From: Oscillospiraceae bacterium
GTDB taxonomy: Bacteria; Bacillota; Clostridia; Oscillospirales; Oscillospiraceae
Assembly: GCA_020866945.1 (NCBI GenBank)
Contig: JAJBVW010000159.1
Location: 2,433 to 7,449, forward strand
DNA length: 5,017 bases
Direction of reading: 5' to 3'
Shown piece by piece: positions 1 to 5,017 of this stretch. Each line of letters starts with the position of its first letter. The first letter of the stretch is position 1. The notes under the pieces were generated by a model, which saw only the letters and a program-made list of their open reading frames with translations, searched no databases and was not told where the DNA came from. The translations under genes and the position numbers were made by a program.

Positions 1-95
1 TGTAGGCGGTAGCGCTATTTACAAAATTTATGAATCTTCATTTTTTGGTTTGAGTATGGACACACAACTGCTTTCCCGGCCCGCGACATCTCTGC

Positions 96-101
96 AGGGA
101 G
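96..101 (+). promoter_or_regulatory. Possible ribosome binding site for the original DUF554 start
   Basis: AGGGAG is the only good Shine-Dalgarno-like match upstream of the DUF554 gene. It lies 4 bases before TTG 106 and 13 bases before GTG 115, both in a frame that would join the DUF554 frame if one T were removed from the T4 run at 124-127. It lies 44 bases before GTG 146, too far to serve that codon. It therefore supports an ancestral start near 106-115. Confidence 0.35.
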
Positions 102-145
102 TGTTTTGAGCCGTGTGAAAATATTTTGGCGTTTTTTTAAACATC

Positions 146-892
146 GTGACCGTCCTGCTGGGCGGGAGCATTGGCCTTTGCCTGCGTCGGCGGGGCGCGA
201 AGCCGAAGCCGGCCCCGGCGGGTCTGCCGGAGCGCGAGAAGCTGACGGATTCCATGATGGCCTGCCTGGGCCTTTGCACCATTTTCGCCGGGGCCTCCGG
301 GCTGGTGGGCATAGAGAGCGGAACCCAGGCGCTGATCACTGTGGCTTCCCTGGTGGGTGGGTATCTCATCGGCTGGCTCCTGCGCCTGGATGACCGGGTG
401 AACCAGCTGGGCGACAGACTGGTGGCCCGCTTTGGCGGCGTAGACAGCGCGGGCAGCCCGGCGGAGGGCTTTGTAACCGCCTGTATGCTGTTTTGCATCG
501 GCTCCATGACCGTTCTCGGCTCGTTTGAGAGCGCGGCGAACCCGGCGGGCGCGCTGCAGCTCGACTGCCACACCACGCTTCTGATAAAATCCCTGATGGA
601 CTTTGTCTCCTCCACCTGTCTTGCAGCCACCTTCGGTGCGTCGGTGCTGCTGTCCGCCGGATTTATCCTGCTGGTAGAGGGAGCGCTGGTCACCCTGGCC
701 TCCGCCATTCAGCCCTTTCTCGAATCCATTGGCGCCATGCCCGTCATCGACTGTGTGGGGGCGCTGATTCTGCTGGCCATCGCCATGAACCTGCTGGGGA
801 TAAAAAAGCTGAAAACCGTGGACTATCTCCCCGCCCTGTTTTTGCCCATCCTGGTCTGCTGGGTGCTGACCATGTGCGGCGTCGCCATATAA
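146..892 (+). CDS. DUF554 family membrane protein (YdfK/YqgA-like), N-terminus uncertain
   Basis: Read from GTG 146, this is a 248-residue, very hydrophobic protein with about seven likely membrane segments: roughly residues 1-13, 37-55, 62-80, 108-125, 145-185 (probably two), 201-217 and 228-245. It matches the DUF554 family (E. coli YqgA, B. subtilis YdfK) by the early VLLGGSIG motif, LPER (about 27-30), GSMTVLGSFESA (119-130) and KSLMDFVSSTCLAATFGASV (148-167). The biochemical function of the family is not established; a transport-type role is only a guess. GTG 146 is the first usable in-frame start but is probably not the true N-terminus. The preceding codons 128-145 read GVFLNI, which fits the family's usual start (Gly, then Asn about four residues on), yet no start codon lies between the in-frame stop at 116-118 and 146. 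No clear Shine-Dalgarno precedes 146. An Arg/Lys/Pro-rich stretch at about 14-25 enlarges the first loop. It could be a recently damaged gene or a base error; the family call is firm, the start is not. Confidence 0.82.
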   Translation: MTVLLGGSIGLCLRRRGAKPKPAPAGLPEREKLTDSMMACLGLCTIFAGASGLVGIESGTQALITVASLVGGYLIGWLLRLDDRVNQLGDRLVARFGGVDSAGSPAEGFVTACMLFCIGSMTVLGSFESAANPAGALQLDCHTTLLIKSLMDFVSSTCLAATFGASVLLSAGFILLVEGALVTLASAIQPFLESIGAMPVIDCVGALILLAIAMNLLGIKKLKTVDYLPALFLPILVCWVLTMCGVAI

Positions 893-912
893 GGTCTTAC
901 ATACAATGGGAA

Positions 913-942
913 TTGACAAAGCCTGTATCTCATGGCAATATT
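913..942 (+). promoter_or_regulatory. Candidate sigma-A promoter with perfect -35 (P1)
   Basis: TTGACA at 913-918 matches the -35 consensus exactly. Eighteen bases downstream, AATATT at 937-942 matches four of six bases of TATAAT. The site lies in the AT-rich gap after the DUF554 stop and points toward the sulfotransferase operon, about 150 bases upstream of its start codon. The weak -10 makes this a moderate call. The -10 overlaps the inverted repeat at 940-955, which would suit repression. Confidence 0.4.
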
Positions 943-955
943 AACATCTGTTAAT
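940..955 (+). repeat. Perfect inverted repeat, candidate operator
   Basis: ATTAACA and TGTTAAT form a perfect 7-bp inverted repeat with a 2-base TC centre. It is AT-only apart from one C/G pair and too short in the loop to be an RNA hairpin, so a dimeric DNA-binding protein is the better explanation. It sits at the -10/transcription-start region of candidate promoter P1 and about 12 bases upstream of the GTTTAGGTT repeats. The regulator cannot be named from this sequence. Confidence 0.4.
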
Positions 956-967
956 TTATGTGGCACG

Positions 968-987
968 GTTTAGGTTGAGTTTAGGTT
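968..987 (+). repeat. Tandem GTTTAGGTT half-sites, 11-bp period (OmpR/PhoB-type site)
   Basis: Two exact 9-base copies of GTTTAGGTT lie at 968-976 and 979-987, separated by GA, giving an 11-bp period. Direct repeats on one DNA face with this period are the usual binding signature of OmpR/PhoB-family winged-helix response regulators. The pair sits where the -35 of the following TATACT -10 box should be, and no good -35 is present there, as expected for an activator-dependent promoter. No two-component genes are in the window, so the cognate regulator is unknown. Confidence 0.55.
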
Positions 988-998
988 CCCGGTATACT
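968..998 (+). promoter_or_regulatory. Candidate activator-dependent promoter of the sulfotransferase operon (P2)
   Basis: TATACT at 993-998 matches five of six bases of the sigma-A -10 consensus and begins 5 bases after the second GTTTAGGTT repeat. The hexamers 17 or 18 bases upstream (TTAGGT, TTTAGG) are poor -35 elements and lie inside the first repeat. Transcription would start near 1005, leaving a leader of about 94 bases before ATG 1099. It is the best placed promoter for the three-gene operon. Confidence 0.55.
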
Positions 999-1072
999 AT
1001 ATTTTTCGCACATTAGACCCATGTGAACACAAAACGCGAAACCCCTCAAAATACACATCACATTATAAAAAT

Positions 1073-1093
1073 GCGGGCCAGCCCGCGCCGGAG
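1073..1093 (+). promoter_or_regulatory. Leader hairpin and ribosome binding site of the sulfotransferase gene
   Basis: GCGGG (1073-1077) pairs with CCCGC (1082-1086) around a CCAG loop, a short but GC-only stem in an otherwise AT-rich leader. GGAG at 1090-1093 follows 3 bases later and is 5 bases before ATG 1099. The stem ends just before the ribosome binding site and could affect ribosome access, but no alternative pairing or ligand-binding structure is evident. Confidence 0.45.
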
Positions 1094-1098
1094 CTTCC

Positions 1099-2265
1099 AT
1101 GAACAACAAAAAACGACCTCATCTTCTCTATCTGTCCCACTATCTGCTTGGTGTCCGACTGGACAACTGGCTTCGCCTGCTGTGGCGGTGCCGGTTCCGC
1201 ATCCGGCCCAGCAAAATCCCGGAGGCGCTGTTCATCACTCTCATCAGCCTCCTCCTGTTCCCCTTCGCCATATTGGAGGGGCTTGTGTGCGCCATTCCCC
1301 TGCACCGGACGAAGATCACAAAAGATCCGGTGTTTATTCTGGGCCACTGGCGCAGCGGCACCACCTATCTGCAAAACCTGATGAGCCGGGATCCTCAGTT
1401 CGACTGGTTCAGCCCCATGAACACGGCCATGTTCTCCAACTATGTGCTCCTGGGCTGGCTTTTGCGGGATGGGGTGAAAAGCGGCATCAAGGACGCGCGC
1501 CCCATGGACAACGTCCAGTACACCATGGATTTGCCCATGGAGGAGACCTTTGCCCTGGGGAATTTCACGCCGTTTATTCTGGATCACCTGCTGGCCTTTC
1601 CTCTGGTATGGGAAAAATACGTCCCCTATGTGTTTGTTGACGAGCTGCCGCCTCGTCAGAAGCGGCGCTATCGCCGGGCCTACCAGCACATTCTGAAAAA
1701 GAAGACCATGACCGGCGGAGGAAAACGCCTGGTGCTGAAAAGCCCGGACAACACCGCCCAGACGGATATGCTCCGGGAGCTTTACCCGGACGCCAAATTT
1801 GTGAACATCTACCGCGACCCCTACGCCGTGGTGGACAGCACGGTGAACATGATAAAAAGCCAGATAAATCTGGTGACGCTTACAAAGCTCCCCGACGTAG
1901 ACGTGGACGATTTGCTGGAGGATATGGTCATCCACCGCATGACCGTTCCCATGTATAAAAAGCTGATTGCGGAGGAATCCACCTTCAAGCCCCATCACTT
2001 CGTCAGCGTGAAGTACGAGGACTTCGTCACTGACCCGGAGCGTTATCTGCGGTACATCTACCAGGAGCTTGAGCTGGACGGCTTTGAAGAGGCCCTGCCT
2101 CGTCTGCGCTCCTTCATTGCCGGGCAGAAATCCTATCAGACCAACCACCACGCCATTCGCCCGCGGCTGCGGGAGAAAATAAATCAGAATCTTGGCTTCT
2201 ACTTTGAGCATTACGGCTATGAAATGGTGCCAGGCGACCCCATGAAAGCCGTGGAAGGACTGTAA
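1099..2265 (+). CDS. PAPS-dependent sulfotransferase (Sulfotransfer_3 type)
   Basis: This 388-residue protein should transfer a sulfuryl group from PAPS to a hydroxyl or amine acceptor. The 5'-phosphosulfate loop is at residues 82-89 (GHWRSGTT). The 3'-phosphate region spans about 211-247 and contains KSPDN (214-218), YPDAKF (229-234) and YRDPYAVVDS (238-247), with Arg239 and Ser247 as the expected nucleotide contacts. VKYEDF (304-309) is the usual late motif, and GQKSYQTNHH lies near the C-terminus where the family often carries another PAPS-contacting loop. Before the catalytic fold is an extension with basic residues and a hydrophobic run at about 43-68, suggesting membrane association or a lipophilic acceptor; no cleavable signal peptide is apparent, fitting use of cytosolic PAPS. 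ATG 1099 is the only available start, since an in-frame stop lies at 1066-1068 with no start codon between. It is first in an operon with cysD (2-base gap) and cysNC, which make its cosubstrate. The acceptor is not determinable from sequence. Confidence 0.9.
   Translation: MNNKKRPHLLYLSHYLLGVRLDNWLRLLWRCRFRIRPSKIPEALFITLISLLLFPFAILEGLVCAIPLHRTKITKDPVFILGHWRSGTTYLQNLMSRDPQFDWFSPMNTAMFSNYVLLGWLLRDGVKSGIKDARPMDNVQYTMDLPMEETFALGNFTPFILDHLLAFPLVWEKYVPYVFVDELPPRQKRRYRRAYQHILKKKTMTGGGKRLVLKSPDNTAQTDMLRELYPDAKFVNIYRDPYAVVDSTVNMIKSQINLVTLTKLPDVDVDDLLEDMVIHRMTVPMYKKLIAEESTFKPHHFVSVKYEDFVTDPERYLRYIYQELELDGFEEALPRLRSFIAGQKSYQTNHHAIRPRLREKINQNLGFYFEHYGYEMVPGDPMKAVEGL
2255..2259 (+). promoter_or_regulatory. 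Ribosome binding site of cysD
   Basis: AAGGA lies inside the last codons of the sulfotransferase gene, 8 bases before ATG 2268. With only 2 bases between the sulfotransferase stop and this start, the two genes are almost certainly co-transcribed and may be translationally coupled. Confidence 0.6.
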
Positions 2266-2267
2266 CT

Positions 2268-3146
2268 ATGGATCATTTGGACAAGCTGGAGGCAAAAAGC
2301 GTCCACATTCTGCGGGAAGCCTACGCCGCCTTTGACAATATGTGTATGCTCTGGTCCATCGGCAAGGACTCCACCGTCCTCCTGTGGCTGGCGCGCAAGG
2401 CCTTTTACGGCCATGTGCCCTTCCCGCTGGTGCACATAGACACCCACTATAAAATCCCGGAGATGATTGAATACCGGGACAGGCTTGCCAAGGAAATGGG
2501 CCTTTATATGATCTACGGCGAGAATAAGGAGGCCCTGGACAGCAAAACCACCTTCCCGGACGGGAACGTATCCCATGTGGAGTGCTGCCGCCTTTTGAAG
2601 ACGGAGGCCCTGGCGCACACGCTGGACGGCTCCTGGCCCCGCTACCGGCTGAACCTGCAAACCGGTGAATACGAGAGGGACACCAACACCGACCGCTACA
2701 CCGGCGTCATTGTGGGCGCCCGGGCGGATGAGGAGGGCAGCCGTTCCAAGGAGCGGTACTTCTCCCCCCGCGACCAGAAAAACGACTGGGATCTGGACGA
2801 CCAGCCTCCGGAGTTCTGGAATCAGTTCAAAACCGACTTTGCCCCCGGCACCCACGTGCGCATCCATCCTCTCCTGGACTGGACGGAGCTGAACGTATGG
2901 GAATACATCGAGCGGGAGAACATCCCCACCGTGAGCCTTTACTATAACCAGGGAGACGGCACCCGCTACCGCAGCCTGGGCTGCGCCCCCTGCACAAAGC
3001 CCATCAAATCGGAATCCCACAACGTACACGAGATTATCGAGGAGCTTCGCACCGGCGCCCTGTCCTCCATCGCGGAGCGCTCAGGCCGCGCCCAGGACGC
3101 CGAGGACGGCGGCTTAGAGACCCTTCGCCGCAACGGCTATATGTGA
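2268..3146 (+). CDS. cysD: Sulfate adenylyltransferase subunit 2 (ATP sulfurylase small subunit)
   Basis: This 292-residue protein is the catalytic half of the CysD-CysN ATP sulfurylase, which makes APS and pyrophosphate from sulfate and ATP with energy from GTP hydrolysis by CysN. It belongs to the PAPS reductase/N-type ATP pyrophosphatase fold. Features in order: LEAKSVHILREA near the N-terminus, the PP-loop SIGKDS (30-35), HIDTHYKIPEM where many CysD proteins have a DT-x-WKF-x-EM sequence, GARADEEGSRSKER (150-163), WTELNVWEYI, the GCAPCTKP cysteine motif (238-245) and ERSGRAQD (270-277), ending in a typical GGLETLRRNGYM. Length is near the family norm of about 300. An extra segment of roughly 15-20 residues precedes GVIVGAR compared with my recollection of E. 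coli CysD. It lies between the sulfotransferase and cysNC genes, so its APS most likely feeds PAPS formation. No reductase gene is visible here that would point to sulfide assimilation. Confidence 0.95.
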   Translation: MDHLDKLEAKSVHILREAYAAFDNMCMLWSIGKDSTVLLWLARKAFYGHVPFPLVHIDTHYKIPEMIEYRDRLAKEMGLYMIYGENKEALDSKTTFPDGNVSHVECCRLLKTEALAHTLDGSWPRYRLNLQTGEYERDTNTDRYTGVIVGARADEEGSRSKERYFSPRDQKNDWDLDDQPPEFWNQFKTDFAPGTHVRIHPLLDWTELNVWEYIERENIPTVSLYYNQGDGTRYRSLGCAPCTKPIKSESHNVHEIIEELRTGALSSIAERSGRAQDAEDGGLETLRRNGYM

Positions 3147-3149
3147 GAC

Positions 3150-3154
3150 GGAGG
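3150..3154 (+). promoter_or_regulatory. Ribosome binding site that selects the TTG start of cysNC
   Basis: GGAGG, the strongest Shine-Dalgarno in the window, lies 4 bases after the cysD stop and 8 bases before TTG 3163. An in-frame GTG at 3154 overlaps this site and so is an unlikely start. The next Met codon in the frame falls well inside the GTPase domain, so TTG 3163 is the supported start. Confidence 0.75.
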
Positions 3155-3162
3155 TGACTGCT

Positions 3163-5017
3163 TTGGACAACGAGGAAATCCTGAATATTGTTACCGTGGG
3201 CCATGTGGATCACGGAAAATCCACGGTGGTGGGCCGCCTGCTGGCGGACGCCCACGGCCTGCCGGACGGAAAGCTGGAGGCGGTGCGGGAGAACTGCCGC
3301 CGCAACTCCAAGCCCTTTGAATACGCCTTTTTGCTGGACGCGCTGAAAAACGAGCAGGCCCAGGGCATCACCATCGACACCGCCCGCTGCTTCTTCCACA
3401 CGGAAAAGCGCCAGTACATCATCATCGACGCGCCGGGTCACATCGAGTTTTTGAAGAACATGGTCACGGGCGCCTCCCGCGCGGAGGCCGCTCTGATGGT
3501 CATAGACGCCGCCCGCGGCGTGGAGGAAAACACCCGCCGTCACGGCTACTTCCTCTCCATGCTGGGCATCCGGCAAATCGCCGTGCTGGTGAACAAGATG
3601 GATCTTGTCAGCTACGACCAGCGGGTTTTTGAGGACATTAAAAAGGAAATGTCCACCTTCCTGGAGAAGGTAGACATCCATCCTCTGTCCTTTATCCCCG
3701 TCTCCGGCATGGAGGGGGACAACATTGCGAACCGTTCCCAGCGGATGAGCTGGTACAGCGGCCCCACCATGCTCGAGCAGATGGATGATTTCACCTCTGT
3801 CCCCGCGCCGGAGCGGGCCAGCTTCCGTATGCCGGTGCAGGGGGTGTATAAGTTCACCGCCAACAACGACAGCCGCCGCATTGTGGCGGGTACTGTGGAA
3901 TCCGGCTCCGTCCGGGCCGGAGATGAGATCGTGTTCTATCCCTCCGGCAAAAAAACCAGCGTCAAGAGCCTGGAGGTATTCAACGCCGCCACGCCGGAGC
4001 GCTTCGAGGCAGGCATGGCCGCGGGCTTTACCATGAACGAGCAGATATTTGTCCGCCGGGGCGAGATTGCCTGCCGCCGGGACGAGCCTGCCCCCCAGGT
4101 GGGCGTGCGGCTGAAGGCAAACGTCTTCTGGCTTGGCAAGCAGCCCTTTGACCGCAACCGGCGGTACTACTTCAAATGCGGCACCGCAAAGGTGGAGATG
4201 GCCCTGGAGAGCATCGAGCGCATTGTGAACGCCTCCACCCTTTCCGCAGGTCAGCGGCAATACTGCGAGAAAAACGAGGTATGCGAGTGCGTCATCACCC
4301 TGGAACGGCCCCTGGCCTTTGACCTGGCCGGGACGGTGGAGGCCACCAGCCGCTTCGTCATCGTGGACGGGTATGAGATCGCCGGCGGCGGCATCATCAC
4401 CCAGGCCATGGAGGAATACGACTACAACACCCGGAACATCCGCTGGTCCTCCGGCGGCGTCACCGGGGAGGAGCGCCGCCGTATGTCCGGCATGAAGGGT
4501 CTGGTGGTATGGATGACCGGTCTTTCCGGCGCGGGCAAAACCACTATCGCGCAGGAGGTGGAGCGCCGCCTGCTGGACGCGGACGTGCTGGCCTATGTTC
4601 TGGACGGGGACAAGGTGCGCCGGGGCCTGTGCTCTGCCCTGGGCTTTTCCGATGCCGACAGGACGGAAAACCGCCGGCGGGTGCGTGAGAGCGCGAACCT
4701 GGTCCGGGACGCCGGCATGGTGACGCTGGTGACGCTCATAAGCCCCTTCGCCGCCAGCCGGGAGCAGGCCCGCAAAATCGTGGGCCAGGACTTTTTGGAG
4801 GTCTATGTGAAGGCCAGCGTGGAGACGTGTAAATCCCGCGACCCCAAAAATCTCTATAAAAAAGCCATGGAGGGCCGCATCCCCAACTTCACCGGCCTTT
4901 CCTCCCCCTACGAGCCGCCCACAAACCCCGACCTGGTGCTGGACACAGAATTATGGCTCGCGGATGAGTGGGGGGGGGCCGTGACTGCGGCCAGTCTCCG
5001 GCGTTTGGAGGGCACGA
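3163..5017 (+). CDS. cysNC: Bifunctional sulfate adenylyltransferase subunit 1 / APS kinase, 3' end outside window
   Basis: At least 618 codons are open from TTG 3163 to the window edge with no stop. The first part is the CysN GTPase: GHVDHGKST (13-21), QGITID with switch Thr70 (67-72), DAPGH (89-93), NKMD (144-147) and SG (181-182), followed by EF-Tu-like beta-barrel domains from about 218 to 430. The second part is APS kinase (CysC): Walker A GLSGAGKTT (453-461), DGDKVRRGL (481-489), GFSDADRTEN (494-503), ISPF with Ser527, which aligns with the serine phosphorylated in known kinases, and a C-terminal KKAMEGRIPNFTG (566-578) followed by SSPYE. Arg486, Arg500 and Asn503 occupy positions of known APS contacts. 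The product would power APS synthesis with CysD and convert APS to PAPS, channelling it to the sulfotransferase encoded upstream. Oddities: an EF-1A-like G1 motif (GHVDHGKST, not GSVDDGKST), Lys484 where kinases usually have Asn (DGDN), and a G9 run near the end. The sequence stops about where the kinase should finish, so little is missing. Confidence 0.93.
   Translation, partial: MDNEEILNIVTVGHVDHGKSTVVGRLLADAHGLPDGKLEAVRENCRRNSKPFEYAFLLDALKNEQAQGITIDTARCFFHTEKRQYIIIDAPGHIEFLKNMVTGASRAEAALMVIDAARGVEENTRRHGYFLSMLGIRQIAVLVNKMDLVSYDQRVFEDIKKEMSTFLEKVDIHPLSFIPVSGMEGDNIANRSQRMSWYSGPTMLEQMDDFTSVPAPERASFRMPVQGVYKFTANNDSRRIVAGTVESGSVRAGDEIVFYPSGKKTSVKSLEVFNAATPERFEAGMAAGFTMNEQIFVRRGEIACRRDEPAPQVGVRLKANVFWLGKQPFDRNRRYYFKCGTAKVEMALESIERIVNASTLSAGQRQYCEKNEVCECVITLERPLAFDLAGTVEATSRFVIVDGYEIAGGGIITQAMEEYDYNTRNIRWSSGGVTGEERRRMSGMKGLVVWMTGLSGAGKTTIAQEVERRLLDADVLAYVLDGDKVRRGLCSALGFSDADRTENRRRVRESANLVRDAGMVTLVTLISPFAASREQARKIVGQDFLEVYVKASVETCKSRDPKNLYKKAMEGRIPNFTGLSSPYEPPTNPDLVLDTELWLADEWGGAVTAASLRRLEGT
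4970..4978 (+). repeat. G9 homopolymer inside the end of cysNC
   Basis: Nine consecutive G residues fall in codons 603-606 (Trp-Gly-Gly-Ala) of the kinase domain. With nine G the frame stays open and continues as a plausible C-terminal helix (AVTAASLRRLEG). With eight it would reach a TGA four codons later. Such tracts slip during replication and are often miscounted by sequencers. Confidence 0.7.

Noticed and set aside
30..46. ATGAA-TC-TTCAT followed by six T, resembling a terminator
   Set aside because: The stem is five mostly A/T pairs with a 2-base loop, too weak and tight to act as an intrinsic terminator.
106..393. Plus-strand open frame starting at TTG 106
   Set aside because: Beyond about 145 it is an out-of-frame shadow of the DUF554 gene. 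Only its first codons may matter, as the lost N-terminus of that gene.
893..912. Terminator after the DUF554 gene
   Set aside because: No GC-rich stem with a T run is visible after the stop codon, so read-through into the operon cannot be excluded.
28..919. Long minus-strand open frames opposite the DUF554 gene (28-708 and 137-919)
   Set aside because: They are low-complexity Arg/Ser/Pro- or Gln/Gly/His-rich translations of the antisense of a GC-rich gene, resemble no family I know, and have no promoter or ribosome binding site I can see.
1009..1025. CACAT...ATGTG inverted repeat in the operon leader
   Set aside because: Five mostly A/T pairs around a 7-base loop is expected by chance in AT-rich DNA and no further structure supports it.
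893..1098. SAM, cysteine or other riboswitch in the leader of a sulfur operon
   Set aside because: The presumed leader is only about 94 bases and shows no multi-helix core, terminator or conserved riboswitch boxes that I can recognise.
1023..1640. Plus-strand open frame starting at GTG 1023
   Set aside because: It overlaps the sulfotransferase in another frame, encodes Pro/His/Arg-rich sequence without motifs, and its start lies in the operon leader with no ribosome binding site.
3154..3156. GTG 3154 as the start of cysNC
   Set aside because: It overlaps the GGAGG site itself. TTG 3163 is 8 bases downstream of that site and leaves a normal short lead into the GTPase G1 loop.
1063..4260. Long minus-strand open frames opposite the sulfotransferase, cysD and cysNC (1063-2211, 2217-3029, 3034-4260)
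   Set aside because: The opposite strand encodes three proteins with clear catalytic motifs. The antisense frames reflect third-position GC bias and carry no recognisable motifs.

Overview
The window looks like a GC-rich, anaerobic, gut-type Firmicute, possibly of the Oscillospiraceae/Ruminococcaceae kind. This is inferred from the GC-rich coding sequence (by eye), AT-rich promoter islands, GGAGG-type ribosome binding sites, GTG/TTG starts, and a CysN of the EF-1A-like type I associate with clostridia. No species can be named from the sequence alone. All convincing genes lie on the + strand.

Layout. Positions 1-145 are a short leader with no supported complete gene. A DUF554 (YdfK/YqgA-type) multi-spanning membrane protein follows, ending at 892. 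Its conserved N-terminus continues upstream of the first usable start codon and appears to be cut off by a +1 change in a short T run. A 206-base AT-rich regulatory gap (893-1098) separates it from a three-gene operon: a PAPS-dependent sulfotransferase (1099-2265), cysD (2268-3146), and a cysN-cysC fusion that begins at a TTG codon (3163) and runs off the window end.

How the genes work together. CysD and the GTPase part of CysNC would form ATP sulfurylase, making APS from sulfate and ATP. The fused kinase domain would phosphorylate APS to PAPS. The sulfotransferase, translated first from the same presumed mRNA, would use PAPS to put a sulfuryl group on an unknown acceptor. The window therefore encodes a self-contained 'make PAPS and spend it' cassette rather than plain assimilatory sulfate reduction: no APS/PAPS reductase or sulfite reductase is visible here, although genes beyond the window are unknown.

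Regulation. The gap before the operon contains a perfect TTGACA -35 element with a 7-bp inverted repeat just downstream. Further along, two exact copies of GTTTAGGTT with an 11-bp period lie directly before a TATACT -10 box. That second arrangement is what OmpR/PhoB-family response regulators typically bind. The most interesting candidate system in the window is thus an apparently signal-controlled sulfonation operon with an unidentified substrate.
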